Assembly (NCBI GenBank): GCA_944381295.1
Contig: CALWKP010000301.1
Coordinates: 1-7,588, forward strand
DNA length: 7,588 bases
DNA from: an uncultured Clostridia bacterium
Lineage (GTDB): Bacteria; Bacillota; Clostridia; Oscillospirales; Acutalibacteraceae
Direction: 5' to 3'
Every line of letters begins with the position of its first letter. Within the stretch, counting starts at the first letter, position 1. The notes beneath the pieces were generated by a model. That model searched no databases, had not been told where the DNA came from, and saw nothing but the letters and a program-made list of their open reading frames with translations. Below are positions 1-5,397 of the stretch, in pieces. Made by a program: the position numbers and the translations under genes.

Positions 1-103
1 ATCTGGAACAAATCCATGGGATATTCCAGATTCCGTTATTCTTCCGCAAAAAACAGGTCCATGAGTGATCTGTCAACAGAAGGAGGAAGAACGGGTAAAA
101 AGG

Positions 104-259
104 ATGATCCGAAATTCCTCCAAAGCAATGATTATTCGGAACAGAAAAATGGCCGCTAGCAAGATTCGGAATTTCGGTAAAGAGTAGTATATGATATCCG
201 CAGAAAGACAGAAGTCGGAAGAAACTTTGCTGGAAATCGTTTCAGGTTTATCTCGGTAA
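104..259 (+). pseudogene. Decayed NUDIX hydrolase N-terminal remnant
   Basis: Reading from the ATG at 104 gives a start that resembles NUDIX hydrolases (MIRNSSKAMIIRNRKMA), then KIRNFGKE and an in-frame TAG at 185-187. The same frame continues past the stop as YMISAERQKSEETLLEIV until a TAA at 257-259. This lines up with a typical NUDIX pattern KEWYxLPGGxQxxGETLLEAV. On that reading the Trp codon before Tyr has become TAG, and the Pro and Gly residues entering the NUDIX box are replaced by Ser, Ala and Glu. The rest of the NUDIX box (REUxEExGU) and the C-terminal half are absent, and the nucleotidyltransferase gene starts 20 bases after the TAA. The frame, order and spacing are visible in the sequence; the family match is from memory of NUDIX sequences and was not searched. 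It is best read as a truncated, point-mutated fossil, probably once an upstream partner of the nucleotidyltransferase gene. Confidence 0.6.
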
Positions 260-279
260 TAAAAAATGGAGGATTTAGA

Positions 280-945
280 ATGTTTCGGGTAAGCGAATAT
301 CTGGAAGCCCTGACCCTTTTATTACGCCAAAAATTCGGCGGCAGACTGCTGTATGTCGGCCTTCAGGGAAGTTATCTGAGAAAGGAGGCCACGGAAACCA
401 GCGACATCGATATTATGGTGATCTTAGACGGATTGACTGTCCCGGATTTAGAGGATTATCGGGACAGTATTTTCTCCCTTGAGGACCCCGAAAAATCCTG
501 CGGCTTCCTCTGCGGCAAAGACGACCTGGCAAACTGGAATCCTTTAGAGATCTGCCATCTACTGCATACAACCCAGGATTACTACGGGGTATTGAAGGAT
601 TTCGTTCCCGCCTATACACAGCAGGATGTCCGGAATTTTGTCAAGCTGAGCGTCAACAACCTATATCATGAACTCTGTCACCGGTACATCCATGCAAGCC
701 GGGAACGGAATATCTCAGGACTGCCAGCAACCTACAAAGGGGTATTTTTCATCCTGCAAAATCTCTTTTTTCTGCAAACCGGTACGTTTGTCCCAACAAA
801 AGCAGAGCTTCTCCCTTTGCTTTCCGGGAAGGACCGATCGGTTTTGGAGCGAGCTATCCAGCTCAGGGATGGCGACGCATACAATTTCCCGGAAAGTTTC
901 GAGCTTCTGTTCAGCTGGTGCCAGGATACTTTGAAGCTCTTGTAA
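280..945 (+). CDS. MNT-type nucleotidyltransferase domain protein
   Basis: A 221-residue soluble protein of the DNA polymerase beta-like nucleotidyltransferase superfamily. The N-terminus carries the family signature: hydrophobic strand then G30-S31, a spacer of ten residues, and D42-I-D44 followed by a hydrophobic run, matching hG[GS]x(9-13)DhDh. G/S binds the triphosphate and the two Asp bind metal. Residues from about 112 onward are helical and rich in Leu, Tyr and Phe, like the helical (HEPN or kanamycin-nucleotidyltransferase type) C-terminal domain of such proteins. Members transfer AMP or another nucleotide to a drug, a protein or RNA; the substrate here cannot be told. The start is fixed by GGAGG at 268-272, seven bases before ATG. 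A hairpin follows 43 bases after the stop and a NUDIX fossil precedes it. No adjacent HEPN toxin gene is seen, so a toxin-antitoxin role is not supported. No convincing promoter was found upstream. Confidence 0.8.
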   Translation: MFRVSEYLEALTLLLRQKFGGRLLYVGLQGSYLRKEATETSDIDIMVILDGLTVPDLEDYRDSIFSLEDPEKSCGFLCGKDDLANWNPLEICHLLHTTQDYYGVLKDFVPAYTQQDVRNFVKLSVNNLYHELCHRYIHASRERNISGLPATYKGVFFILQNLFFLQTGTFVPTKAELLPLLSGKDRSVLERAIQLRDGDAYNFPESFELLFSWCQDTLKLL

Positions 946-988
946 ATCTTTCACCATGAAAAACAAAGAACCATTTTATCAATTTCGG

Positions 989-1030
989 ACAAGGGCTCTT
1001 GCAGGACGTTCTTCTGTAAGAGCTCTTGTT
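989..1030 (+). terminator. Hairpin downstream of the nucleotidyltransferase gene
   Basis: Arms 989-1004 and 1014-1029 form a 16-bp stem with two G-U wobbles around a nine-base loop, starting 43 bases after the stop codon. The following bases (TTTGAATTATT) are only moderately T-rich, so it is a probable but not textbook intrinsic terminator for the gene ending at 945. Confidence 0.55.
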
Positions 1031-1159
1031 TGAATTATTGATGGAGTCAAAAACCATCAAAATGTCTTTCTCCCAATAGTAAGGACAATCTTTACCATAA
1101 CCTGCCAGGTTGGCTATTATTAAAGTCCATGAGAAGTAAAAACTACACACAAAATCCTT

Positions 1160-1300
1160 TTTACATTCTCAGAATTTTCGCCCGTCTTCGACCCACGGTC
1201 GGCAAATCACACTTGGACCTGCGGTCGGCAGATCGCGCACGCGTCGTGACCTCCGCCCGGCTATCAGCGAGAAACCTCTTTTGCGCCCGCGCTTTGATTG
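1160..1300. repeat. GC-rich block with 19-base direct repeat and three triloop mini-hairpins
   Basis: This block lies in the long gene-free gap 946-1445. Two 19-base copies, 1190-1208 and 1216-1234, are identical at 16 positions (GACCyrCGGTCGGCArATC) with a 26-base period. Each copy contains a GACC/GGTC dyad with a three-base loop, the first extended to CGACC/GGTCG (1189-1201). A third dyad, CACG-CGT-CGTG, follows at 1238-1248. The block is clearly more GC-rich than the flanking AT-rich sequence. No convincing coding frame runs through it. It could be a dispersed intergenic repeat, a structured RNA element or an operator array; the strand is undetermined. The rest of the gap (1031-1160 and 1300-1370) shows nothing I can name. 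Confidence 0.45.
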
Positions 1301-1372
1301 GTGTCTATTACAACAGGTTTTCTTCTGCTGCCTGTCATCCCGATATTCCCGCCGCATAGCTCGCAAAACAGA

Positions 1373-1403
1373 CCAGTTATAAAAAAGCAGTGGAAAAGTT
1401 TCT
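1373..1403 (+). promoter_or_regulatory. Possible LytTR-type direct-repeat operator
   Basis: LytTR proteins typically bind two nine-base direct repeats with a GTT core, spaced 10-13 bases. CCAGTTATA (1373-1381) and AAAGTTTCT (1395-1403) have GTT cores 22 bases apart, a 13-base gap. The second copy fits the consensus well and the first only partly. The pair overlaps the -35 region of the LytTR gene promoter, which would suit autoregulation. This is a weak match in AT-rich DNA. Confidence 0.25.
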
Positions 1404-1419
1404 TTGGTTACTTTATACT
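1391..1419 (+). promoter_or_regulatory. Promoter of the LytTR-DUF3021 operon
   Basis: TGGAAA (1391-1396) and TATACT (1414-1419) are separated by exactly 17 bases, fitting a housekeeping-sigma promoter with a four-of-six -35 and a good -10. Transcription would begin near 1426, just ahead of the ribosome binding site GAGGAGGTGA at 1431-1440. Confidence 0.5.
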
Positions 1420-1445
1420 GAAAGCAGACCGAGGAGGTGAACAGG

Positions 1446-1886
1446 ATGCATATTGAAATCCGCATCGATGAATCTTGTAAAGAGCCAAAGGTACTCATTA
1501 TGACCGACAAGATCACGGATGAAGTAAACACGATTGTAGAAGCCTTTTCGGAGACTTCTCCACAAATCATCTCGGGATTTGTCCACGATACTGTGGAAAT
1601 TCTCGACCAAGCGGATATCCTTCGTATTTACGCATCCGACGGTAAAGTTTTTGCCGATACGATTCGCGGTAATTATCAGCTTCGTCTGCGTCTTTATGAG
1701 CTGGAAAGCCGTCTGGACAAAAAAAGTTTTGCCCGCATTTCCAACTCTGAAATCATTAATCTGAAAAAAGTCAAGCAGTTTGATCTGAGCTTTTCTGGTA
1801 CGATCTGTGTCACCTTGTCCGATGGGACAGTCACCTATGTTTCCAGACGGCATGTGGCAAAGATCAAGCAAATCTTAGGGATTTGA
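1446..1886 (+). CDS. LytTR-domain DNA-binding regulator
   Basis: A 146-residue cytoplasmic transcription factor with no receiver domain. Residues from about 45 to the end form a LytTR DNA-binding domain: D54 to S65 lead (ILDQADILRIYASDGK), then FARISNSEIINLKKVKQF (96-113) and the late strand/turn DGTVTYVSRRHVAKIKQIL (126-144). These are the hallmark beta-strand segments of the family. The first 40 residues are a short N-terminal extension common in stand-alone LytTR proteins. The start is placed at ATG 1446 because GAGGAGGTGA lies at 1431-1440; an in-frame GTG at 1437 falls inside that ribosome binding site and is unlikely to be used. The DUF3021 gene follows with ten bases between stop and start. 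By analogy with streptococcal LytTR regulatory pairs such as HdrRM and BrsRM, it probably activates its own operon when released by the membrane partner. The target genes are unknown. Confidence 0.88.
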   Translation: MHIEIRIDESCKEPKVLIMTDKITDEVNTIVEAFSETSPQIISGFVHDTVEILDQADILRIYASDGKVFADTIRGNYQLRLRLYELESRLDKKSFARISNSEIINLKKVKQFDLSFSGTICVTLSDGTVTYVSRRHVAKIKQILGI

Positions 1887-1896
1887 GGTGAACATT

Positions 1897-2376
1897 ATGA
1901 AAAAGAAAGCAATTCTTCGGGCATTGATCGGCGCTCCCATCGGACCAGCGCTCAGCATTCTTATCTCCATCATGATTTCTGTTTCTCTCGGCACAGGGGA
2001 TTTTTATTTCGTAGTGCCGGAACTGACTGCTCGCTGCGGTTCTGAGCTTAACGCAGTAATCCTGCAAACTTGCTGTGTCCTGCTGTACGGAGCGTTTTGG
2101 GGGGCTGCATCCGTAATTTGGGAAATGGAACGCTGGAGCCTCTTGCGCCAAACTGTGACCCATTTACTTCTGGGGTCATTTGCAACTCTACCCATAGCGT
2201 ATTTTATGCGCTGGCTGCATCCTTCTTTTCCCGGTGTTATTCTCTATTTTGCAATGTTCTATGTCTGCTATGCGGTTATATGGGTTTGCATATACTTTTC
2301 CATCAAAAAATCCATCCGGAAAATCAACAAGAAGGTTCATGATCTTTCCCGGGACGATGACTTCCTCCCGGATTAA
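1897..2376 (+). CDS. DUF3021 four-helix membrane protein, LytTR partner
   Basis: A 159-residue integral membrane protein of the DUF3021 family. Four hydrophobic segments are visible at about residues 9-31, 52-74, 85-104 and 112-136, followed by a basic cytoplasmic tail (KKSIRKINKKVH) and an acidic end (SRDDDFLPD). The N-terminal MKKK and the basic tail predict both ends in the cytoplasm. ATG 1897 is chosen because GAGGTG (1885-1890) sits six bases upstream; the site overlaps the TGA of the LytTR gene, so the two are translationally coupled. An in-frame GTG at 1888 lies within the ribosome binding site. DUF3021 genes are regularly next to LytTR genes in Bacillota and are thought to restrain the regulator at the membrane; that role here is inferred from context. 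An intrinsic terminator 74 bases downstream closes a two-gene operon. Confidence 0.85.
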   Translation: MKKKAILRALIGAPIGPALSILISIMISVSLGTGDFYFVVPELTARCGSELNAVILQTCCVLLYGAFWGAASVIWEMERWSLLRQTVTHLLLGSFATLPIAYFMRWLHPSFPGVILYFAMFYVCYAVIWVCIYFSIKKSIRKINKKVHDLSRDDDFLPD

Positions 2377-2450
2377 CCTCCGGTATTGGAGGAAGGGGCA
2401 GCCTTTTCCAGAAATTCCTGCAACGCCGGTCTTTCCCCTGTAAACTATGA

Positions 2451-2490
2451 GGGCTCCCGCAAAAGTCTTTTGCGGGAGCCCCTATTTTTA
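2451..2490 (+). terminator. Strong intrinsic terminator between convergent operons
   Basis: Perfect 14-bp stem, 2451-2464 (GGGCTCCCGCAAAA) pairing with 2468-2481, around GTC, followed by CTATTTTTA. It terminates the LytTR-DUF3021 operon. On the minus strand the stem also lies 41 bases past the gdhA stop, with only a weak T-run (TCATAGTTTA), so it may partly serve gdhA as well. Confidence 0.88.
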
Positions 2491-2522
2491 TGATACTATC
2501 CTTTTGGAAAAAACGTTGTCAA

Positions 2523-3869
2523 TTAGTAAGCAACGCCCTGAGCGATCATGGCATCTGCTACTTTCAGGAAGCCTGCGATATTCGCGCCCATGACAAGATT
2601 ACCTGCACAGCCAAACTCTTCCGAAGCAGCATAAGCATTCTTGTAAATATTCTTCATGATGCCATGGAGTTTCTCGTCAACTTCTTCAAATGTCCAGCTC
2701 AGACGGATGCTGTTCTGGCTCATTTCAAGACCGGATACTGCAACGCCGCCAGCATTTGCAGCTTTTGCCGGGCCAAAGAACACGCCGGCTTTGAGGAACT
2801 CTTCCACAGCTTCAGGGGTAGACGGCATATTTGCACCTTCCGCAACGATCTGCACACCGTTTGCGATCAATGCCTTTGCATCGTCAAGATCTAATTCATT
2901 TTGTGTTGCGCAGGGCAAAGCGATATCACATTTCGTACTCCATACGTGCTTTCCTTCGGTATAAACACTACCCGGCACCCTATCAGCATATTCCTTGATT
3001 CTGCCGCGCTTGACTTCCTTGATGTCTTTCGCAACAGCCAGATCAATACCATTCGGATCATAGATAAAACCGTTGGAGTCGGAAAGTGTTACTACCTTAC
3101 CGCCCAGTTCGGTAGCTTTCTGCGCCGCATAAATTGCTACGTTACCACTACCCGAAATCGCTACAGTCTTGCCAGCAAAGGAAGTACCCTTTGAAGCCAA
3201 CATTTCATTTACAAAATAGCACAGGCCAAAACCAGTCGCTTCGGTACGTGTCAGAGAACCGCCAAACGGAATACCCTTTCCGGTAAGGACACCAGTAAAT
3301 TCATTGCGCAGTCTCTTGTACTGACCAAACATATAACCGATTTCCCTTGCGCCAACACCGATATCGCCAGCCGGGACGTCAGTATCAGGGCCGATATGTT
3401 TGCAGAGCTCCGTCATAAAGCTCTGGCAGAAGCGCATGATCTCGCGGTCGGATTTACCTTTCGGGTCAAAATCGCTGCCGCCTTTGCCGCCGCCCATCGG
3501 AAGCCCGGTGAGGGAGTTCTTGAAGATCTGCTCAAAACCAAGGAACTTGATAACGCTTGCATTGACGGATGGATGCAAACGCAGGCCGCCCTTATACGGT
3601 CCAATTGCAGAGTTGAACTGTACGCGGTACCCGCGGTTCACCTGGACCTTGCCCTGATCGTCCACCCAGGACACACGGAACATCACCATGCGTTCCGGCT
3701 CCACGATCCTGTCGATAACGCCCTCAGCGATAATGTCGGGACGCTTTTCCACAACAGGCTCCAGGGATTCCAGGACCTCCCGGACCGCCTGCAAGAATTC
3801 CGGCTCGCCCGCGTTCCTCTTGCAAACCTTGTCATATACTTCCTGCAAATAACTGTTTTTAAAGCTCAT
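2523..3869 (-). CDS. gdhA: NADP-type glutamate dehydrogenase
   Basis: A 448-residue cytoplasmic enzyme that makes L-glutamate from 2-oxoglutarate, ammonium and NADPH, a hexamer in this family (about 445-450 residues). The catalytic domain shows K93 in PYKGGLRLHPSV, the catalytic lysine K129 in PMGGGKGGSDFDPK, and D169 in PAGDIGVG. The Rossmann domain begins near 232 with the dinucleotide loop GSGNVA (240-245) and SDSNG at the end of the second strand (263-267). That matches NADP-type E. coli GdhA rather than the NAD-type clostridial enzyme with a Gly-Pro there. The substrate-binding Ser is in SGLEMSQNS. ATG 3869 is preferred over the in-frame ATG at 3890 because GGGGG (3879-3883) lies nine bases before it and the protein then starts MSFKNSYLQEVY, the usual form. 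The gene is monocistronic with its own promoter and converges on the DUF3021 gene. Confidence 0.97.
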   Translation of the reverse strand: MSFKNSYLQEVYDKVCKRNAGEPEFLQAVREVLESLEPVVEKRPDIIAEGVIDRIVEPERMVMFRVSWVDDQGKVQVNRGYRVQFNSAIGPYKGGLRLHPSVNASVIKFLGFEQIFKNSLTGLPMGGGKGGSDFDPKGKSDREIMRFCQSFMTELCKHIGPDTDVPAGDIGVGAREIGYMFGQYKRLRNEFTGVLTGKGIPFGGSLTRTEATGFGLCYFVNEMLASKGTSFAGKTVAISGSGNVAIYAAQKATELGGKVVTLSDSNGFIYDPNGIDLAVAKDIKEVKRGRIKEYADRVPGSVYTEGKHVWSTKCDIALPCATQNELDLDDAKALIANGVQIVAEGANMPSTPEAVEEFLKAGVFFGPAKAANAGGVAVSGLEMSQNSIRLSWTFEEVDEKLHGIMKNIYKNAYAASEEFGCAGNLVMGANIAGFLKVADAMIAQGVAY

Positions 3870-3921
3870 GAAACATATCCCCCTAATCAATCAAAACCGT
3901 TTAAATTTCAAAACCTTTTCT

Positions 3922-3950
3922 ATTATATCCAGTTTCTTCTATAAAATCAA
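3922..3950 (-). promoter_or_regulatory. gdhA promoter
   Basis: On the minus strand TTGATT (3945-3950) and a perfect TATAAT (3922-3927) are separated by 17 bases. The -10 lies 52 bases upstream of the gdhA ATG, giving a leader of roughly 45 bases. A-rich tracts further upstream (about 3970-4050) could act as UP elements. Confidence 0.85.
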
Positions 3951-4069
3951 GAGAAATTGCATGTTTAATTTAAAAAAATTTCATATTGTTCTGATTTTTT
4001 CAGGTTTTGATTCTTTTTCTCGGATTTTTTTGCAAGAAACTTTTTTTCTGCTTCATTATTTTCTCGGTG

Positions 4070-4087
4070 GAAATTCACAGGAATTTC
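4070..4087. repeat. Perfect inverted repeat upstream of gdhA
   Basis: GAAATTC-ACAG-GAATTTC is a perfect 7-bp dyad with a four-base centre, about 120 bases upstream of the gdhA -35. It could be a regulator-binding site, but no known consensus was recognised. The gap 3870-4298 otherwise holds the gdhA promoter, a long A/T-rich stretch and the terminator at 4154-4196; no gene was seen. Confidence 0.3.
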
Positions 4088-4129
4088 TTTTCCGGCCGCC
4101 TCATGTTGATGATTTTATACAAAAAGCCG

Positions 4130-4196
4130 CCGCTTCCCATAAAAAAGCAGAAAGGCAGCGCCTTCCTCCTAATTCAGATAGGAGAAAAGCGCCGCC
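4130..4196 (-). terminator. Intrinsic terminator of the YjbQ operon
   Basis: On the minus strand, 4196-4179 pairs with 4171-4154 as an 18-bp stem containing three G-U wobbles around a seven-base loop (TCTGAAT). The transcript then continues TTTCTGCTTTTTT. It lies about 100 bases past the stop of the second YjbQ gene and ahead of the gdhA promoter region. Confidence 0.85.
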
Positions 4197-4298
4197 TTGA
4201 TTCTGCCGCATGGACTCCTGCCGGATCACCGCGTCATCCAGCGCCGCGCACCCTTAATACACGGCGCCCCTATCACAGCGGATGGGATTTTTCCCTTT

Positions 4299-4694
4299 TC
4301 AGCCCGGCAGGACCTTCACATAAAACGTCCTGCTCCGCGGGCCGTCATACTCGCAGAAGTAAACCGCCTGCCACATGCCCAACACCAGAGCGCCGTTTTC
4401 CACCGGCACCGTCACGCTGCTGCCCGTCGTCAAAGCCTTCAAATGCGCCGTCGTGTTGCCCTCCGCGTGACGGAATTCCGGGCGGTCCGGGAATGTCTGC
4501 CGCAGCGCAAACAGCAAATCTGTCACAACATCCGGGTCCGCATTCTCGTTGATCGTCATTCCTGCGGTCGTGTGAGGGCAGTAGACCAGGCACGCCCCGT
4601 TCTTGACGCCGCTCTTCGCCAGCGCTTCCCGGACCCGCGGCGTCACATTATAAAACCCTTCTTCGTCTGTCCGGATATGATACTCATAGATCAT
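4299..4694 (-). CDS. YjbQ/UPF0047 family protein, canonical copy
   Basis: A 131-residue single-domain protein of the YjbQ (UPF0047) family, often named secondary thiamine-phosphate synthase because of a weak activity reported for E. coli YjbQ; the physiological reaction is unsettled. Conserved blocks are all present: CPHTTAGMTINENADPDV with H41 (39-56), H76-AEGN-TTAHL with H84 (76-85), and VPVENGALVLGMWQAVYFCEYDG (96-118). The three His and neighbouring acidic residues line the presumed active site of this trimeric beta-sandwich family. ATG 4694 is chosen because AGGAGG (4701-4706) lies six bases upstream; an in-frame extension to 4787 runs through the preceding gene and has no family similarity. 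The AGGAGG overlaps the TAG stop of the upstream paralogue, ten bases before this start, so the two are translationally coupled. This is the last gene of its operon. Confidence 0.9.
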   Translation of the reverse strand: MIYEYHIRTDEEGFYNVTPRVREALAKSGVKNGACLVYCPHTTAGMTINENADPDVVTDLLFALRQTFPDRPEFRHAEGNTTAHLKALTTGSSVTVPVENGALVLGMWQAVYFCEYDGPRSRTFYVKVLPG

Positions 4695-4704
4695 GTTCTT
4701 CCTC

Positions 4705-5121
4705 CTATTCGCCAATGATCTTGACCAGGACCCGTTTCTCCCGTTTCCCGTCAAACTCAAAATAAAAGATCTGCTCCCAGGTTCCAAAATCCAGTTTCCC
4801 TTCTGTCACCGCTGCAACCACTTCCCTGCCCATCACGGTACGCTTCAAATGCGCGTCTGCATTGTCTTCATAGCCGTTGTGCCGGTATTGGCTGTACGGT
4901 TTTTCCGGCGCAAGCTTTTCCAGCCACACCTCATAATCGTGGTGCAGCCCGCTTTCATCGTCATTGATAAATACCGATGCGGTAATATTCATAGCGTTCA
5001 CCAGGATTAAGCCTTCCTGAATCCCGCTCTCCCGCAGCGCCTGCTCCACGTCCCGCGTGATGTTTACCAGTCCCCGCCTCGACGGCAGGCAAAAATGCAA
5101 TTCCTTCCGGTAGGATTTCAT
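4705..5121 (-). CDS. YjbQ/UPF0047 family protein, divergent paralogue
   Basis: A 138-residue paralogue of the next gene, belonging to the UPF0047 subgroup with blocks FINDDESGLHHDYEVWLEKL (51-70), RHNGYEDNADAHLKR (80-94) and DFGTWEQIFYFEFDGKR, ending VLVKIIGE. Two of the expected active-site His are present (H81, H91). Where the canonical copy has PHTTAG and this subgroup usually has AMHITAS, the sequence reads AMNITAS: Asn45 (codon AAT) replaces the conserved His. The position usually occupied by Gly in YGEFDG is also Phe121. The start ATG 5121 has GAGGG about nine bases upstream, and the length is normal. It could be a catalytically altered or structural subunit of a mixed oligomer with its neighbour. 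The family assignment is firm; the consequence of the substitution is inference. Confidence 0.88.
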   Translation of the reverse strand: MKSYRKELHFCLPSRRGLVNITRDVEQALRESGIQEGLILVNAMNITASVFINDDESGLHHDYEVWLEKLAPEKPYSQYRHNGYEDNADAHLKRTVMGREVVAAVTEGKLDFGTWEQIFYFEFDGKREKRVLVKIIGE

Positions 5122-5193
5122 CGCTCATTCCCTCTTTTTCCGCTTTCCGGCTTGTATTTTTCCAATTCCTTCCAGCCAACATTGCTTTTCTTC

Positions 5194-5322
5194 TTACGCG
5201 CAGTTCCACAATTCTTCCAGGTCGTTCCAGGCTTCCTGCTCTGTGTCGGCAGAAAACTGGAACTGCCCCATCCCATCATACACTTCCACATGCCCGTTCA
5301 CGTTCAAAATCCGGTATTCCAT
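5194..5322 (-). CDS. Small uncharacterised protein, 42 residues
   Basis: Short frame from ATG 5322 to TAA 5194. The protein starts MEYRILNVNGHVEVYDG and continues with FQFSADTEQEAWNDLEEL, ending WNCA. It is acidic, with two predicted strands (RILNV, HVEVYD) followed by an amphipathic helix (TEQEAWNDLEELW). Support for expression: an AGAGGTG ribosome binding site ten bases upstream, an extended -10 promoter about 40 bases upstream, codon use like the neighbouring genes, and a position as first gene of the YjbQ pair, 72 bases before it. No signal peptide or membrane segment is seen. I do not recognise the family and assign no function; the fold resembles a tiny strand-strand-helix domain. Confidence 0.7.
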   Translation of the reverse strand: MEYRILNVNGHVEVYDGMGQFQFSADTEQEAWNDLEELWNCA

Positions 5323-5359
5323 CTGTCGGCACCTCTTTCTTCTTTGATTTTGTGCCTTC

Positions 5360-5368
5360 AGTATAGCA
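5360..5368 (-). promoter_or_regulatory. Extended -10 promoter of the small ORF-YjbQ operon
   Basis: On the minus strand TGCTATACT (5368-5360) is an extended -10 element. The -35 region, about 5383-5388, is poor, as is usual for extended -10 promoters. Transcription would start near 5353, leaving a leader of about 30 bases before ATG 5322. Confidence 0.55.
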
Positions 5369-5376
5369 TACCGACT

Positions 5377-5392
5377 GTCCGATAAACCGGAC
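5377..5392. promoter_or_regulatory. Dyad over the -35 position, candidate operator
   Basis: GTCCG (5377-5381) and CGGAC (5388-5392) form a perfect 5-bp inverted repeat with a six-base centre. It lies right at the -35 position of the small-ORF promoter and only five bases past the WYL regulator stop codon. No T-run follows on either strand, so it is unlikely to be a terminator. It may be an operator, possibly for the adjacent WYL protein. Confidence 0.35.
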
Positions 5393-5397
5393 TCCTA

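Noticed and set aside
1..159. Open plus-strand frame running in from the left edge to a TAG at 157-159
   Set aside because: Its 52 codons give a polar, low-complexity peptide with no family features, and it overlaps the better-supported NUDIX remnant in another frame.
911..1150. 79-codon minus-strand frame over the end of the nucleotidyltransferase gene
   Set aside because: It starts at a GTG with no ribosome binding site, runs through the hairpin and the 3' end of a real gene, and resembles no family.
1129..1570. Frames on both strands across the GC-rich repeat block and into the LytTR gene
   Set aside because: They are Arg-rich translations of the repeat block; one is antisense to the LytTR gene and none has a ribosome binding site.
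2361..2395. CTTCCTCC/GGAGGAAG pairing around the DUF3021 stop codon as a terminator
   Set aside because: The loop is 19 bases and no T-run follows; the strong hairpin at 2451 is the better terminator.
3396..3944. 182-codon plus-strand frame opposite gdhA
   Set aside because: It is antisense to a highly conserved gene with strong codon bias and covers the gdhA promoter; no family resemblance.
4101..4253. Open minus-strand frame through the YjbQ operon terminator (ALDDAVIRQESMRQNQ...)
   Set aside because: It begins right after a TAA with no good start or ribosome binding site, and its second half is the terminator stem and T-run.
4961..5209. 82-codon minus-strand frame overlapping the first YjbQ gene
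   Set aside because: It is the out-of-frame reading of the YjbQ gene; its ATG at 5128 is next to the true start, and the protein shows no family pattern.
5377..5392. Dyad after the WYL gene as an intrinsic terminator
   Set aside because: The stem is only 5 bp and no T-run follows on the minus strand, so read-through into the small-ORF operon is likely.
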